Part shown: positions 26,960 to 37,705 of the stretch, one piece after another
How the letters are laid out: the number at the start of each line of letters is the position of its first letter
How positions within the stretch are numbered: the first letter of the stretch is position 1
Source of the DNA: Spirochaetes bacterium GWE1_32_154
GTDB taxonomy: Bacteria > Spirochaetota > GWE2-31-10
Direction: 5' to 3'
NCBI GenBank assembly: GCA_001829315.1
Contig: MIAY01000025.1
Location: 928-64,927 of the forward strand
Length of the DNA: 64,000 nt
Made by a program: the position numbers and the translations under genes
Notes under the pieces: generated by a model
The model's database searches: none
Seen by the model: only the letters and a program-made list of their open reading frames with translations
Told to the model about the DNA's origin: nothing

Positions 26960-28363
26960 ATGGATATTCAGAATTTGTATGATAAATATCTTCATAAAAT
27001 TAAATTGTCGTTATCGAATAATGATATAGCATTGTGCAGTTCATTAATTGATGAAACGGTTACGTTTATTTCAATTCAATCAGATGAAATTGATAAAATT
27101 GTGTATTATGAGAATTTGTTGTCAGGTATAATAAATGATACCATGCTTAAAAATACCTTGTTTGTTAATAATTCTTTTAGAAAACTTGTTAATCTTGTCA
27201 GTTTCTACAATAATAATGACGCCATACTCAGCTTGACATGTATTATATTTCATCTTAATTATTGTCGTGAAAATTTAATACCGTTATGGGTGATTAAAGG
27301 TCTGATTGAACATTCAATAGGAAAAGAAGAAGTAGTTGCCCCGTTACCGGAAAAAACACCTTTTGGTGAACATTTTGATTTATTTCACCTGATCCATAGT
27401 TATAATAAAGAAATTATAAGGTTTTTAAAGAAATATAATAATCTGGAATTTCTGTCTGATCCGATGATCAGAAATAAGAGTGCATTGTTTTTGAGTACAA
27501 TGGCAGAAAAACATACAATTGCAGTTTTGTCTGATTCTCTGTCAGTGCATGAAGCAGTTATACTTCTTTTTCTGATGTCATTGTTTTCTGCAAAATCAAT
27601 AAAAAATGTAACTTTTTATGTGAATGATGAGGTTGGTTTTGATCCGTTTCAATATGTTCGAAAGAAATTATATAATGATTTTAAATCTCAAAATAATTGT
27701 GAATCTATAGTATATCCTGAAATAGAATATCGAAATAATATAAAAAAAATAAGTGATTTTAGAGAAAATGCTATGGTAAAAAAGATTGTTCTCAATTCAA
27801 TATCGAAGAATTATCTGACACAAGGTGAATATTATTATGTAATGAGTTCATTAGATAAAAATCTTAATGGAGAAATTATTCAATCGTATGGTCCGGAAAT
27901 GAGAAGTTCTTCATATCGTGAAAAGTTTGTCAGGTTACAAATAGTAAGTTTAAACTATGGCAGTACCATTTCAATAAACGATTTTTATAAAACGTTACGC
28001 AATGCAAAATCAGAAGAAACGGTTAAGGAGTTGCTGAAAAAATATTCGATACCAAAAAATCTTTCTGTTGAAGAGCAGTTGGTATTGTCAGATATTTATT
28101 GCAGAGCGGGGTATTTTAGCAGGGCTTTTGCTATAGTGAAAAATAAATATCGTGTTAAACCGTCAGCTTCGTATCGGGTGTTAAAAAGTATAATTAAACA
28201 TACAAAAAATGAAAAACTGATTGAGAAGTGTAAACGGTTTATTGAAGATACTGAATTACATATTTCAGGTTTTTCAGCAGAACTTGTTGACGTTTTAAAT
28301 GATGAAATAGATCGTTTTATTGATAAAACAAAAATAACGAAGCACAAAGATATCTGGTTGTGA
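26960..28363 (+). CDS. Unrecognised 467-residue protein
   Basis: No family is recognised. The protein has no signal peptide or membrane helix. It appears helical with TPR-like character at both ends (for example LVLSDIYCRAGYFSRAFAIVKNKY near residues 380-400) and a middle part (residues ~185-230) that reads like an alternating strand/helix fold (HTIAVLSDSLSVHEAVILLF, then NVTFYVNDEVGFD). Mixed charge, rich in Asn/Ile/Lys. TTGAGGTG lies upstream of ATG 26960. It stands alone between rlmN (opposite strand) and a chemoreceptor gene. A cytoplasmic scaffolding or glycan-related role would be pure guesswork. Confidence 0.8.
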   Translation: MDIQNLYDKYLHKIKLSLSNNDIALCSSLIDETVTFISIQSDEIDKIVYYENLLSGIINDTMLKNTLFVNNSFRKLVNLVSFYNNNDAILSLTCIIFHLNYCRENLIPLWVIKGLIEHSIGKEEVVAPLPEKTPFGEHFDLFHLIHSYNKEIIRFLKKYNNLEFLSDPMIRNKSALFLSTMAEKHTIAVLSDSLSVHEAVILLFLMSLFSAKSIKNVTFYVNDEVGFDPFQYVRKKLYNDFKSQNNCESIVYPEIEYRNNIKKISDFRENAMVKKIVLNSISKNYLTQGEYYYVMSSLDKNLNGEIIQSYGPEMRSSSYREKFVRLQIVSLNYGSTISINDFYKTLRNAKSEETVKELLKKYSIPKNLSVEEQLVLSDIYCRAGYFSRAFAIVKNKYRVKPSASYRVLKSIIKHTKNEKLIEKCKRFIEDTELHISGFSAELVDVLNDEIDRFIDKTKITKHKDIWL

Positions 28364-28376
28364 ATATTTATTTAAT

Positions 28377-28426
28377 GAGGTTCATGTAAAAATTCGAAAT
28401 TAATAAGGGATTTTTGTAAGATGCTC
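28377..28426 (+). repeat. Dispersed hairpin repeat, copy E
   Basis: GAGGTTCATGTAAAAATTCGAA, then TAATAAGGGATTTTTGTAAGATGCTC: a diverged copy that starts 13 bp after the stop of the 467-residue gene. Confidence 0.75.
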
Positions 28427-28507
28427 TAAAATTTAATAAAAATTGATAAAATATATATTTTAGTGTAAGATATTAACTTATTCTAAAAAGAATGGAGTTT
28501 TCTTATT

Positions 28508-30604
28508 ATGAAAATATTTTTCAGTACCATGTCAATACGGAGAAAATTGTCTTTAAGTGTCGTTTTTCTTCTTCTTTTTATATCTGTTGCAATAGGTGCC
28601 ATTTCATATAGTCAAGGATATAAAACAGTCACACGGCAACTTAAGGAAAATGCACCGGAAATGGCCAAATATGGAGCTGAAATAATTCGGGAGAGACTTA
28701 ATTATTATATCGTTTCAATAGAGGGTATAGCTGCCAGGCATGTTATCAGATCGATGGATTGGGAAAAAAGTCAGAAACCGGCACTTGAGTTTGAAACAAA
28801 AAGGATGAATTATCTTGGGATGGGAATTGTATTTCCAGATGGAATAGCACGATATCCTGATGGAACAACGGCGAATCTTGGTGAGCGATTGTATGTTCAG
28901 CAAGCGTTTAAAGGTATAACAAATTTTTCTGACATTCTTATTTCCAAGGTTACCAACTCACCGGTTATGATGGTTGCTACGCCAATTAGAAACGAGAATA
29001 ATGAAGTGGTTGCTGTATTGATTGTTCGTTTAGATGCAGTATGGCTTAGTGCTGTTACCGACAGACTTGGCTATGGTGAGAAAGGTTATGCATATATTAT
29101 CGATGGAAAAGGTGCATTAATTGCACATGGAAATAGAGATTATGTTCTTGAACAAAGAAATTTTTTAGAGGAAGGAAAAACAAAACCTGAATTCAGTACA
29201 TTATCAGTAATGTTTCAAAAAATGGTTAAAGGGGAATCAGGGTTTGATCAATATCCATTTATGGGGTCTGACAGATTTTTCGGATACGCACCTATTTCCG
29301 GGACAGCGTGGTCTATCGCTATTGGCGGATATAAAACTTTTGTATTTAAAGACGTGTCAACAATGCGATTAATGATTATTGTTTTATCGGTTATTTTTAT
29401 CTTTGCCGGTGTAATACTTACTATTTTATTATCTCATACAATTGTCCGGCCTATTCAGCAAGTATCAGAAATGCTACGGGAGATTTCTGAAGGTGAAGGT
29501 GATTTAACAAGAAAACTGGAAGTAAAATCGAATGATGAACTTGGTTCTATGGCACAATATTTTAATTGCACGCTTGATAAAATACGATGCCTTGTTGTTC
29601 TTGTTAAAAATCAGTCAACTACTTTGCAAAATATCAGTAATCAACTTGCGACTAATATGACCGAAACATCGGCATCGGTGAATGAAATCAGTGCAAATAT
29701 TCTCAGTGTTAAACATCAGGCAATTAATCAATCATCAAGCTCAATTGAAACAAGCGCTACGATGACACAAATTACTAACGGCATAGAAAATCTTAATAAA
29801 CAGATTGAAAGTCAGGCTGCAAATGTAACGCAATCATCATCTGCAATTGAAGAAATGATGGCAAATATAGGCTCTGTTACTCAGACTCTGATAAAAAATT
29901 CAGATAATATCAATGACTTAACAAAAGCATCTGAATCGGGGCGAAATGACTTAACTGTTGTTGCTCAGGATATTCAGGAAGTTGCACGGGAGTCAGAGGG
30001 TTTGCTTGAAGTGAGTACGGTTATCCAGGGGATTGCCAGTCAGACAAATCTTCTTGCTATGAACGCTGCAATTGAGGCTGCGCATGCAGGTGATTCGGGT
30101 AAGGGGTTTGCTGTTGTTGCTGATGAGGTACGAAAACTTGCTGAGTCATCGGGTGAACAGGCGAAGACTGTTTCGATAGTTCTTAATAAGATAAAAGCTT
30201 CTGTTGACAGGATTACCCGTTCAACGGAGATGGTTATTGATAATTTTAATACGATTGAAACAGGAGTTAAAATTGTTTCACAACAGGAATTTGCTGTTCG
30301 TAATGCAATGGAAGAACAAGCTGTTGGCAGTAAACAGATACTTGACTCAATCAGAATTCTCAATGATATAACAGAAAAGGTTCAAGCTGGTTCTTTAGAA
30401 ATGTTAACCGGAAGTAAAGAGGTTATTCGGGAAAGCCAAAGTCTCAGTAGAATAACAGAAGAAATTTCTAATAGTATGAATGAAATGGCTACCGGTGCAG
30501 GACAGATTACAATAGCTGTTAATAATGTCAACGATTTAAGTATTGAAAATAAAAATAGTATTGATGCATTAGTTGATGAAGTAGCTAAATTTAAAGTAGA
30601 GTAG
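28508..30604 (+). CDS. Methyl-accepting chemotaxis protein (dCache type)
   Basis: A 698-residue transmembrane chemoreceptor. Membrane segment ~12-32, extracytoplasmic double-Cache-like sensor (~33-280, with [22 protein letters not shown]), second segment ~290-312 ([19 protein letters not shown]), HAMP, then a long coiled-coil signalling domain. The hairpin tip matches the universal MCP motif ([18 protein letters not shown] followed by [14 protein letters not shown]). It should report to CheW/CheA at the pole or flagellar machinery. ATGGAG lies upstream of ATG 28508. No C-terminal CheR pentapeptide is visible. No che genes are adjacent. Confidence 0.93.
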   Translation: MKIFFSTMSIRRKLSLSVVFLLLFISVAIGAISYSQGYKTVTRQLKENAPEMAKYGAEIIRERLNYYIVSIEGIAARHVIRSMDWEKSQKPALEFETKRMNYLGMGIVFPDGIARYPDGTTANLGERLYVQQAFKGITNFSDILISKVTNSPVMMVATPIRNENNEVVAVLIVRLDAVWLSAVTDRLGYGEKGYAYIIDGKGALIAHGNRDYVLEQRNFLEEGKTKPEFSTLSVMFQKMVKGESGFDQYPFMGSDRFFGYAPISGTAWSIAIGGYKTFVFKDVSTMRLMIIVLSVIFIFAGVILTILLSHTIVRPIQQVSEMLREISEGEGDLTRKLEVKSNDELGSMAQYFNCTLDKIRCLVVLVKNQSTTLQNISNQLATNMTETSASVNEISANILSVKHQAINQSSSSIETSATMTQITNGIENLNKQIESQAANVTQSSSAIEEMMANIGSVTQTLIKNSDNINDLTKASESGRNDLTVVAQDIQEVARESEGLLEVSTVIQGIASQTNLLAMNAAIEAAHAGDSGKGFAVVADEVRKLAESSGEQAKTVSIVLNKIKASVDRITRSTEMVIDNFNTIETGVKIVSQQEFAVRNAMEEQAVGSKQILDSIRILNDITEKVQAGSLEMLTGSKEVIRESQSLSRITEEISNSMNEMATGAGQITIAVNNVNDLSIENKNSIDALVDEVAKFKVE

Positions 30605-30641
30605 AATCTATTAGTAGAAAATATGTGGCTTATATAGTTTT

Positions 30642-30989
30642 TTAGATCATTTCAAGAATTATATAATCCCATATTTTTTTTAGATTTTCAAATGACTTTA
30701 CCTGCCATAGGATTTCTTTGTTACCAATAATTTTTATTGGTTTCGGGTCAGTCATTTCTTTTGCTTCAAGAACGAAGCGGCATAGAGTACTTATTCCGGC
30801 ACTATTCATAAATTCAAGTTTTGAAAAATTTAATATTAGTTCAGAAGTCTCTAAATCATAAGTGTCAAGAATAAAATTTTTAATTTTTTCAAATTCTTCA
30901 AAATCATTAGATCGTAAAACACCTATAAAAAAAAGGTTATTATTTGTATCGTCAAAATATATTTCACAATTATTTGAAGTCATTTTCAT
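30642..30989 (-). CDS. STAS-domain anti-sigma factor antagonist
   Basis: A 115-residue STAS-like protein (RsbV/SpoIIAA family). The segment LILNFSKLEFMNSAGISTLCRF carries the phosphorylatable Ser in the conserved position (NSAGIS). Last gene of a minus-strand run: it follows the ATPase gene after one base and the SpoIIE phosphatase, so the trio should form a partner-switching module in which the ATPase phosphorylates this protein and the phosphatase reverses it. AAAGGAGC precedes the start (MKM). Confidence 0.86.
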   Translation of the reverse strand: MKMTSNNCEIYFDDTNNNLFFIGVLRSNDFEEFEKIKNFILDTYDLETSELILNFSKLEFMNSAGISTLCRFVLEAKEMTDPKPIKIIGNKEILWQVKSFENLKKIWDYIILEMI

Positions 30990-30990
30990 A

Positions 30991-31548
30991 TTAAAGCTCC
31001 TTTATACTAATTCGAACCTGAACAGACAGTTTATGAATATGTTCAACGGAGTCAGTTTCAATAAATTTAAAACTTAAGCTTACATTATAGTAATTAATGA
31101 TTGTCAATAAACCTATGCCTGACTTACTTGAAACCTTCGAGTTAGTTGTTATCATATCAAGATATCGACTGTTTATGAAATCGGTATCAATTAAATTTGT
31201 GGCAGTTTCAGACATCCGGTCACATTGCTCTTGAGAAATATAGTTTGAGACTTCTAATGTGATTGTCGTTTGATTTTGTAAAAGACAAAGATCAATTTGT
31301 TTGTTTTTATTTACTGAATATTTAACTGAGTTTTCTAATAATTCATTGATGATAAATGATAATGAATTGGTAATGTTTTTATCAGTTGAACATGCTAATG
31401 CAAGGTATGAAGAACTGAAATTTGATATAAGTCCGCATCTGCTCCAGAAATGTTCGATTTCCTGAGATGGCAGTTCTATAAATAATCTGACTGTTTCATC
31501 ACTATCATCAACATTCAAATAATCGCCAATAGTAAATTCCTTTTTCAT
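30991..31548 (-). CDS. Anti-sigma-type serine kinase (HATPase) protein
   Basis: A 185-residue GHKL ATPase-like protein. N-box LSFIINELLENSVKYS is clear and a glycine-rich lid (SSKSGIGLLTIINYY) follows, as in RsbW/SpoIIAB-like kinases, although the protein is longer. No sigma factor is adjacent, so its target is unknown. One base separates it from the STAS gene and 16 bp from the phosphatase gene. ATGGAGG precedes ATG 31548. Cytoplasmic. Confidence 0.8.
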   Translation of the reverse strand: MKKEFTIGDYLNVDDSDETVRLFIELPSQEIEHFWSRCGLISNFSSSYLALACSTDKNITNSLSFIINELLENSVKYSVNKNKQIDLCLLQNQTTITLEVSNYISQEQCDRMSETATNLIDTDFINSRYLDMITTNSKVSSKSGIGLLTIINYYNVSLSFKFIETDSVEHIHKLSVQVRISIKEL

Positions 31549-31564
31549 ACTATGCCTCCATTAG

Positions 31565-32992
31565 TTATTTTTGTCTAATAAGAACAAGAGTAATATCATC
31601 AAAAGGTATCGAGTTACCCATAAAATTGTAGAGGTCTCTCATGAACTTATCTTTCATTTTCTCAATTGGTAATGTATGGTATTTTTTTATTGTTGATATT
31701 ATTCTTTCAATACCGAATTGTTCATTGTGTTCGTTTATAGATTCTGTAATACCATCGGTATATAAAACAAGTAGATCGCCTTTTTTTAACTGGAATTCTT
31801 TTTGTGATATATCAATTGAAATATCCGGTAAGATACCTACGTAGAAGCCCATATCTTGAGTATCAATACATTCTACATCACCATTGGCTCTTACAATAAT
31901 ATACGATTCATGTTGACCTACAATTGAAAAACTCCCGTTATTGTATGTCAATAATGATAGTGTCATATTTCGATTTTCTTTAATTCTTTTAATATTTTCA
32001 TATAAAACAGAATTAACAGATGATAAAAAGAATGGCAAATCAGTTAATTTCAGCTGTGCGAGTGTTCTAATAGTCGTTTGAGCCATCATCATAACCAGAC
32101 CTGATGAAAGACCGTGACCGGTAACGTCACCTATTCCTATTGTTACTGTATCATCAACCTGTAATATATCGTAATAATCCCCACCGACCTCATCTGCAGG
32201 CCGCATTATACATGCAAATTCAAGATCTTTAATTTCTAATATTTCTGTCTCACCCGGTAATACCATAGTCTGTATTTTTTTCGCTATATTTACTTCAGCC
32301 AGCAACCGTTGTGATTCATCGCGAAGTCTTTCTGTATAAACCTCAAGTTGTTTATTGGTAATAGTGATTTGATTTAACAGTTGTTTCTGTTTTTCACGGG
32401 CTCGTATATTTTCTTTAAAGATAATGCTGATAATAACGGCAGCCATCATCGGTATGTAGGAAATACTTACTATTTCAAGCATAAATAAAACTGAGGAATT
32501 CATATTCGTCAGGGCTTTTATATAGATTTCAACATCACTGAAAACAGTATGGAGTAAAATCAGAATTCCAACTTGTATGAGCCCGACGAGAAGATGTCTG
32601 AATATTGAAACTTCAACAAGAGCTGCTAATAACGGGAATAAAATAATGATCGGTAATGCAGGATTGCCCCAGACATCGATTAAAACACCATCTAAGAATA
32701 ATTGCCACTCAAAGATATGAATTGTTATGACTCTTGTGATATTGATGTGACCTTTTGCAGTCATTATTACATTGTTAAAATAAAAAACAGTGGCAATTGA
32801 TTGTACTATTGCCATGAGTAAAACACCCATGGATTTATATTTAACATAAAGAATAATCGATATAACTAAAACACTAAACGCGACTAAGGTAAAAAAAATG
32901 TTAAGTCCGTTAACTTGTCGTATTAATCTGATCTCATTGATATCATTTTCTTCTTTTACGCCACTATTTAATAATCGATCAACAATATTCAT
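31565..32992 (-). CDS. Membrane SpoIIE-type PP2C phosphatase
   Basis: A 475-residue protein. Six hydrophobic segments fill residues ~30-195, followed by a coiled coil (~200-240) and a SpoIIE/PPM phosphatase domain with ADEVGGDYYDILQ, IGDVTGHGLSSGLVM and, near the end, IPFDDITLVLI, which provide the metal-binding Asp residues. It should dephosphorylate the STAS protein two genes downstream in response to a membrane signal. AGGAT precedes ATG 32992. The upstream neighbour is a SAM methyltransferase 11 bp away. Confidence 0.92.
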   Translation of the reverse strand: MNIVDRLLNSGVKEENDINEIRLIRQVNGLNIFFTLVAFSVLVISIILYVKYKSMGVLLMAIVQSIATVFYFNNVIMTAKGHINITRVITIHIFEWQLFLDGVLIDVWGNPALPIIILFPLLAALVEVSIFRHLLVGLIQVGILILLHTVFSDVEIYIKALTNMNSSVLFMLEIVSISYIPMMAAVIISIIFKENIRAREKQKQLLNQITITNKQLEVYTERLRDESQRLLAEVNIAKKIQTMVLPGETEILEIKDLEFACIMRPADEVGGDYYDILQVDDTVTIGIGDVTGHGLSSGLVMMMAQTTIRTLAQLKLTDLPFFLSSVNSVLYENIKRIKENRNMTLSLLTYNNGSFSIVGQHESYIIVRANGDVECIDTQDMGFYVGILPDISIDISQKEFQLKKGDLLVLYTDGITESINEHNEQFGIERIISTIKKYHTLPIEKMKDKFMRDLYNFMGNSIPFDDITLVLIRQK

Positions 32993-33003
32993 ATAGTATC
33001 CTG

Positions 33004-34005
33004 TTAGTCTTTCACAATTGTTAGTAAATTATTTATACCATGCATAATTTCTATTATTTCAAATTTGTAGTTCTTATATTTTTCTGCTAATTTCTGGTTG
33101 AATATTTCAAGATTGCTTTTTCGGAAAAAACCTTCAAAATCATTCCATAATAAAAACATAAGGCCGTCTCCCGATGAAACTATAGGGGAGGCTTCAATGA
33201 CCGTTTCAGTTGCAAAAACACCTTTTCTTGCAATTCGTACCATATTTTCCATGAGTTCAATTCTTTTATTTTCGGGTATAAAATGAAAAACATTAATTGC
33301 GGTAATCCAATCATACGAATTGCTTGGTACATCTGTTAAATCTTCGGTTATGTCACCAACTAACAGGTTGATTCTTTCTGATACACCAATGTCAATGTTC
33401 ATTTTTTTACCCCGTTCAATGACAAAGAGATTTGCTTCCATTCCGGTAAGTTTAATCTCAGGTATTTTTGTTGATATCATTCTAAGAAATGATCCGCTTC
33501 CACACCCCACATCTAATAAGGTGTCATTTGCTCCGACATTAAATCTGTTAAGAATATCAACAAGTGTTATTGAAAAATTATCGGATACTTTGGGCTGATA
33601 ATCTCTTGTAACTTTACCATCGGATATTTTATCGAGGCTGCTATTTGTTTTAAAAGTTTCTTTTGCATGAACAGCTGCATTCAAATAAAATTCGGTTAAT
33701 TGAAGCATTCCTGTAACATCTTTTACTTCAGAAGTGGATGTGAGAAGTTTACCTTTTTCTGTTAAAGAGTAAGCCCCGTCAGTGCAGGTAATAAAATTAT
33801 TTAATATCATACAGTAGAGAAAATGATCAAGTTTTTGTTCGTCAATTTTTAATTTAGTTGCTATTTTTTCCAGAGTAACCGGCTCATCAGAACCTATTGT
33901 ATCAAATATTCCGCATGACATTCCTGCAGAAATCAATGCACCTTTCCATGTTGTTGAAATTGTCTCAATTAATTCCGGTACTAAGCTTTTTGTTGCATCA
34001 TTCAT
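33004..34005 (-). CDS. SAM-dependent methyltransferase with winged-helix N-terminus
   Basis: A 333-residue protein of the plant-type/ acetylserotonin O-methyltransferase-like group: an N-terminal dimerisation/winged-helix region (residues ~1-95, with VTLEKIATKLKIDEQKL) and a C-terminal class I methyltransferase domain with motif I LLDVGCGSGSFLRMI, the acidic end of strand 2 (GMEAN) and WITAINVFHFIPE. Substrate unknown. AAGGAGTAT precedes ATG 34005. It is embedded between a receiver-GGDEF gene and a SpoIIE phosphatase, unusual company for a small-molecule methyltransferase. Confidence 0.87.
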   Translation of the reverse strand: MNDATKSLVPELIETISTTWKGALISAGMSCGIFDTIGSDEPVTLEKIATKLKIDEQKLDHFLYCMILNNFITCTDGAYSLTEKGKLLTSTSEVKDVTGMLQLTEFYLNAAVHAKETFKTNSSLDKISDGKVTRDYQPKVSDNFSITLVDILNRFNVGANDTLLDVGCGSGSFLRMISTKIPEIKLTGMEANLFVIERGKKMNIDIGVSERINLLVGDITEDLTDVPSNSYDWITAINVFHFIPENKRIELMENMVRIARKGVFATETVIEASPIVSSGDGLMFLLWNDFEGFFRKSNLEIFNQKLAEKYKNYKFEIIEIMHGINNLLTIVKD

Positions 34006-34035
34006 TTTTATACTCCTTTTTTTTAAAAAAAAATA

Positions 34036-35244
34036 TTAATAAAATCGTACACAATTACGTCCGGTATCTTTGGCCCTATATAAACAATTATCAACCCTTT
34101 TTAAGAAAAAGTCAACACCTTCACCGGGAATATATTGAGTTACTCCAAAACTACAAGTAACTCTTCCGACTTGATTAAAGTGTAATGTTTCAATTTTTGC
34201 TCTTAATCTTTCTGCTATTTTTACGGCACTTTTTAAACAAATCATTGGCAGAAGGATTAAGAATTCTTCTCCTCCCCATCGGGCAAAAATAGATTCTTCT
34301 CTTAAATTATTTGAAATTGCGTCTGTTATTCCGATTAAAACTTCATCGCCTGTATCGTGTCCATACGTGTCATTAACATTTTTAAAATGATCAATATCAA
34401 GCATTATTATTGCAAGATCAGACTTTTTCTGATCTGATAATGTTGTCTCACGAAGTAACGAGTCATTCATTTTATTTCTATTGAATATCTTTGTTAATGA
34501 ATCAGTAATTGAAGTAATGGTCGCCTCATCAAGTTTTGCAGATAGTTCATCTTCTATCATAGTGTCGTGCATAACTATAGTTGAAAATATATTGTTTAAA
34601 TCTTCAATTTTTTTCATATATTTTTTATTTTCAATTAGTAGCTTTTCTTCTTTTTCTTTATAGTCGGAAATCTGTTTTTGCAGATACTCTGGTGATTGTG
34701 CATTTTGATTATCTTGCTGAAGCGCAGGATTATCATTTTTAGTTATTAAATTTTTTTCAAGTTCTGATGCATACTCAAGCGATATGCGAAGTAATTTTTT
34801 ATTATCAAATAATTCTTTTTTTAATTTTCTGTTTGATTCAAATAATTTATCTTCAAGATTTTTTGTGATTATATGTACTTTAATACGGGCAATTAACTCC
34901 TGTCTTATGAACGGTTTATTGATATAATCATTTATACCGAGATTATAAAGTTCAGTAATTTCTTCAGGTGTTTTATCTTTTGCTGTAAAGATGATTATTG
35001 GAAGATATCGAAACCCTTTTCTCTTTCTGAAAATACTAAGAAATTCTTTCCCGTTCATTTCGGGCATCATTAAGTCCAGCAGGATTAAGTCTATTGAGTC
35101 ATCAATAATTTTTAGAGCCTCAATTGCACTTAAACAGGTAATTATTTCAAAGCCTTCTATAGAAAGCATTTCAGAAAGAAGCATAAGTATTTGATTGGAA
35201 TCATCTATAACTAATATTTTTTGCATTTTTAATTCTTCCGGCAT
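34036..35244 (-). CDS. Response regulator with GGDEF diguanylate cyclase output
   Basis: A 402-residue protein of PleD-like build: receiver (residues ~8-125, phosphoacceptor in LILLDLMMPEMNG), a coiled-coil linker (~130-225) and a GGDEF domain. The active site reads RWGGEEFLILLP; RxxD is not present at the I-site position (REESIFARWGGEEF), so product inhibition may be absent. It lies 30 bp upstream of the methyltransferase gene and ~150 bp downstream of a hybrid kinase. ATG 35244 has AAGGA upstream; ATG 35226 is an alternative with GGAAG. Confidence 0.9.
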   Translation of the reverse strand: MPEELKMQKILVIDDSNQILMLLSEMLSIEGFEIITCLSAIEALKIIDDSIDLILLDLMMPEMNGKEFLSIFRKRKGFRYLPIIIFTAKDKTPEEITELYNLGINDYINKPFIRQELIARIKVHIITKNLEDKLFESNRKLKKELFDNKKLLRISLEYASELEKNLITKNDNPALQQDNQNAQSPEYLQKQISDYKEKEEKLLIENKKYMKKIEDLNNIFSTIVMHDTMIEDELSAKLDEATITSITDSLTKIFNRNKMNDSLLRETTLSDQKKSDLAIIMLDIDHFKNVNDTYGHDTGDEVLIGITDAISNNLREESIFARWGGEEFLILLPMICLKSAVKIAERLRAKIETLHFNQVGRVTCSFGVTQYIPGEGVDFFLKRVDNCLYRAKDTGRNCVRFY

Positions 35245-35393
35245 AGGGCTATTCCTTTTATCTTATAATCAGTTAAAATTATTGGATAGAGAGCTTTTTG
35301 CAAAATTTTCTATATAAACTGAAATAATTATAATATTAAATTTTAATTAATGCAAAAATTACTGATGAATTATATCGTTTTGTACGAATCATA

Positions 35394-37694
35394 TCAGGAT
35401 GGTAAGTAGAGAGTTAATACTTTATAGAGTTCATCGGTATCTATTGGTTTTGTAATAAAATCATCCATACCTGCCTGAAAACATTTTTCTTTTTCATCTA
35501 ACAATGCACCGGCGGTTAACGCAATAATCGGGGTTCGTCTTCGTGAATTTGATTTTTCAAATTCACGAATTCTGATTGTAGCTTCAACACCTTCCATGAC
35601 AGGCATGTGAACATCCATGAGAATGCAATCAAAAATTTGTGATGAAGCATATTGTAGTGCTTCCAGTCCATTTTTTGCTTCAATAATCGTTACTGAACTT
35701 AGCATCGATTGAAGCACCCCTTTGATAAGTTCCATATTCAGCAAAACATCCTCAGCAATCAGAATGGTGACAGGTTTGCTTGTTATCAGTTGTTGATGTT
35801 CTGTCTTATTTTCATTTGCATCTATTAGTGTATTATCATCTGTTGTATTTTCATAATATAATTGAAGAGTGAAAGTGAAGGTACTTCCTTTTCCCGGAGT
35901 GCTTTCGATTTGTATTGAACTACCCATTCGTTGAGCAAGCAGATTAGATATTGCTAAACCAAGACCGGTACCGCCGAATTTACGTGTTGTTGAGCCATCT
36001 GCCTGTGCGAATGGTTTAAATAATTTTTCTTTCTCAACATCGCTTATTCCAATACCGGTATCTTTGATACTGAATGTAACTAATACCTGATAATTGTCTA
36101 AATATACAATGTTTTCTTTTAATTCAACTTCACCTTCCGGTGTGAATTTGATTGCATTACTCAGAAGATTGATCAATATCTGTTTTATCCGTATCGGATC
36201 CCCATATACATAGTGCGGGATTGTTGAGGATGGTGCATAAATAAGTTTGATATTTTTGTTTAGTGATTGATAGGTAACCATATCAATCGTTGAGTTAATG
36301 AATTTTTTTAGATTAATTTTTTCAATAGAAAGCTCTAGTTTTCCGGATTCAATCTTGGAAAAATCGAGAATATTATTAATAATATCCAGAAGAAGTTTAC
36401 CCGATGAGTGAGAATTAAGAACATATTGTTTTTGGATAGAGTCTAATGGCGTTTTTAAAAGTAATTCGGTAAAACCGATTACTCCATTGAGTGGTGTTCT
36501 GATTTCATGACTCATATGTGCAAGAAACATGGATTTTGCTTTATTTGCCTCTAATGCTGTATTGTTTGCAATTGCCAATTGTCTGTTGTTTTCAAGAATC
36601 TTATCGTAACTTTCTTTGAGTCGCAGTGACATTTCATTTAAAACCTTAGAAAGAAGGCCTATTTCATCGTTTGATTTTAAATCTATCTGATTTCCATAGT
36701 GATTATCAGAAATTGTATTAACAAATTTCTCAAGATGTCGAATCGGTTTACTGATTGATTTTGAAATAAAATATGCTATGAGTATCATAACAGATACCTG
36801 GATAAAAATGGATAGTATCCATACCCATTTAATATACTGTATGTCCTTTTGAACATCTTTTAATTTTACTTTATAGAGAATTGTCCATGAAAGCAGATTA
36901 TTGAAAAAGGAATCATCAACTTCGTTACTGAAATAAATATAGGTATCAGTAATATATTGATTTTTTTCTTTTGAAACCATATTTTTATAAAAATCTTCAT
37001 TAGATACATCTTTTAAGAAAATATATGGTTTCGTTGAATAAATCATTTTTTTTTCTTTTGATAGTATATATGTTTCAAAATCATGTTTTAAATTGGTATT
37101 TATTTCTGCTTTTTTTATCAACTCAAGAACTGAAATTTTAGCTTCAAGAACGCCGATACAGGCATTTTTTGTATTATATATTGGAATGAGAATCGGCATA
37201 ATATGTGTCTTTTCAACATTATCAAAATAGATAGAGCCTATAGTTAATGATTTATTTGTAATGTCCTTATAGTAGGAATCAAAATGTAAACTTCTATCAC
37301 CTTTTCCGGTTCCTAAGCAGAAGTCTCCTGAAGGCATGAATATATCAATTGATTTTATCAGATTATATCCGTATTTTTTTTTATAAAAAGAAATATAATT
37401 ACTTTCTATATATTGAGATATCGGTATTGAAATCTCAGTATAATTTTTTCCTGACTCATGCAATGTAATGCATTCAATAATTTCATTTTTCCATGAAATT
37501 TTTTCAATCAATTCAATCTGATGAAGAAATTCACGGTTTATTGAAGTAAGTAAATATTCTTTTAATATTGAATACATCTCAATAGCTTTATTGCTATTTA
37601 TTGAATAGTTAACCCTGTACGAGTAAAAGCCAATGATGATTGAAAGAAGGATAAAAAAGAAATAACCAGATAATAGCTTTGTTCTAATTTTCAT
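35394..37694 (-). CDS. Membrane hybrid sensor histidine kinase
   Basis: A 766-residue hybrid kinase. Membrane segment ~8-26, extracytoplasmic sensor (Cache-like, ~27-285), second segment ~288-310 (WVWILSIFIQVSVMILIAYF), HAMP (~312-370), HisKA with phosphoacceptor in AHMSHEIRTPLNGVIGF, HATPase (LLSNAIKFT, DTGIGI, GTGLGLAI) and C-terminal receiver (CILMDVHMPVMEG, ITKPID). It starts 11 bp after a periplasmic binding lipoprotein gene, suggesting that the binding protein presents its ligand to the sensor domain. Phosphate could pass to the receiver-GGDEF protein downstream. Confidence 0.93.
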   Translation of the reverse strand: MKIRTKLLSGYFFFILLSIIIGFYSYRVNYSINSNKAIEMYSILKEYLLTSINREFLHQIELIEKISWKNEIIECITLHESGKNYTEISIPISQYIESNYISFYKKKYGYNLIKSIDIFMPSGDFCLGTGKGDRSLHFDSYYKDITNKSLTIGSIYFDNVEKTHIMPILIPIYNTKNACIGVLEAKISVLELIKKAEINTNLKHDFETYILSKEKKMIYSTKPYIFLKDVSNEDFYKNMVSKEKNQYITDTYIYFSNEVDDSFFNNLLSWTILYKVKLKDVQKDIQYIKWVWILSIFIQVSVMILIAYFISKSISKPIRHLEKFVNTISDNHYGNQIDLKSNDEIGLLSKVLNEMSLRLKESYDKILENNRQLAIANNTALEANKAKSMFLAHMSHEIRTPLNGVIGFTELLLKTPLDSIQKQYVLNSHSSGKLLLDIINNILDFSKIESGKLELSIEKINLKKFINSTIDMVTYQSLNKNIKLIYAPSSTIPHYVYGDPIRIKQILINLLSNAIKFTPEGEVELKENIVYLDNYQVLVTFSIKDTGIGISDVEKEKLFKPFAQADGSTTRKFGGTGLGLAISNLLAQRMGSSIQIESTPGKGSTFTFTLQLYYENTTDDNTLIDANENKTEHQQLITSKPVTILIAEDVLLNMELIKGVLQSMLSSVTIIEAKNGLEALQYASSQIFDCILMDVHMPVMEGVEATIRIREFEKSNSRRRTPIIALTAGALLDEKEKCFQAGMDDFITKPIDTDELYKVLTLYLPS

Positions 37695-37705
37695 ACCAAT
37701 CCCAT

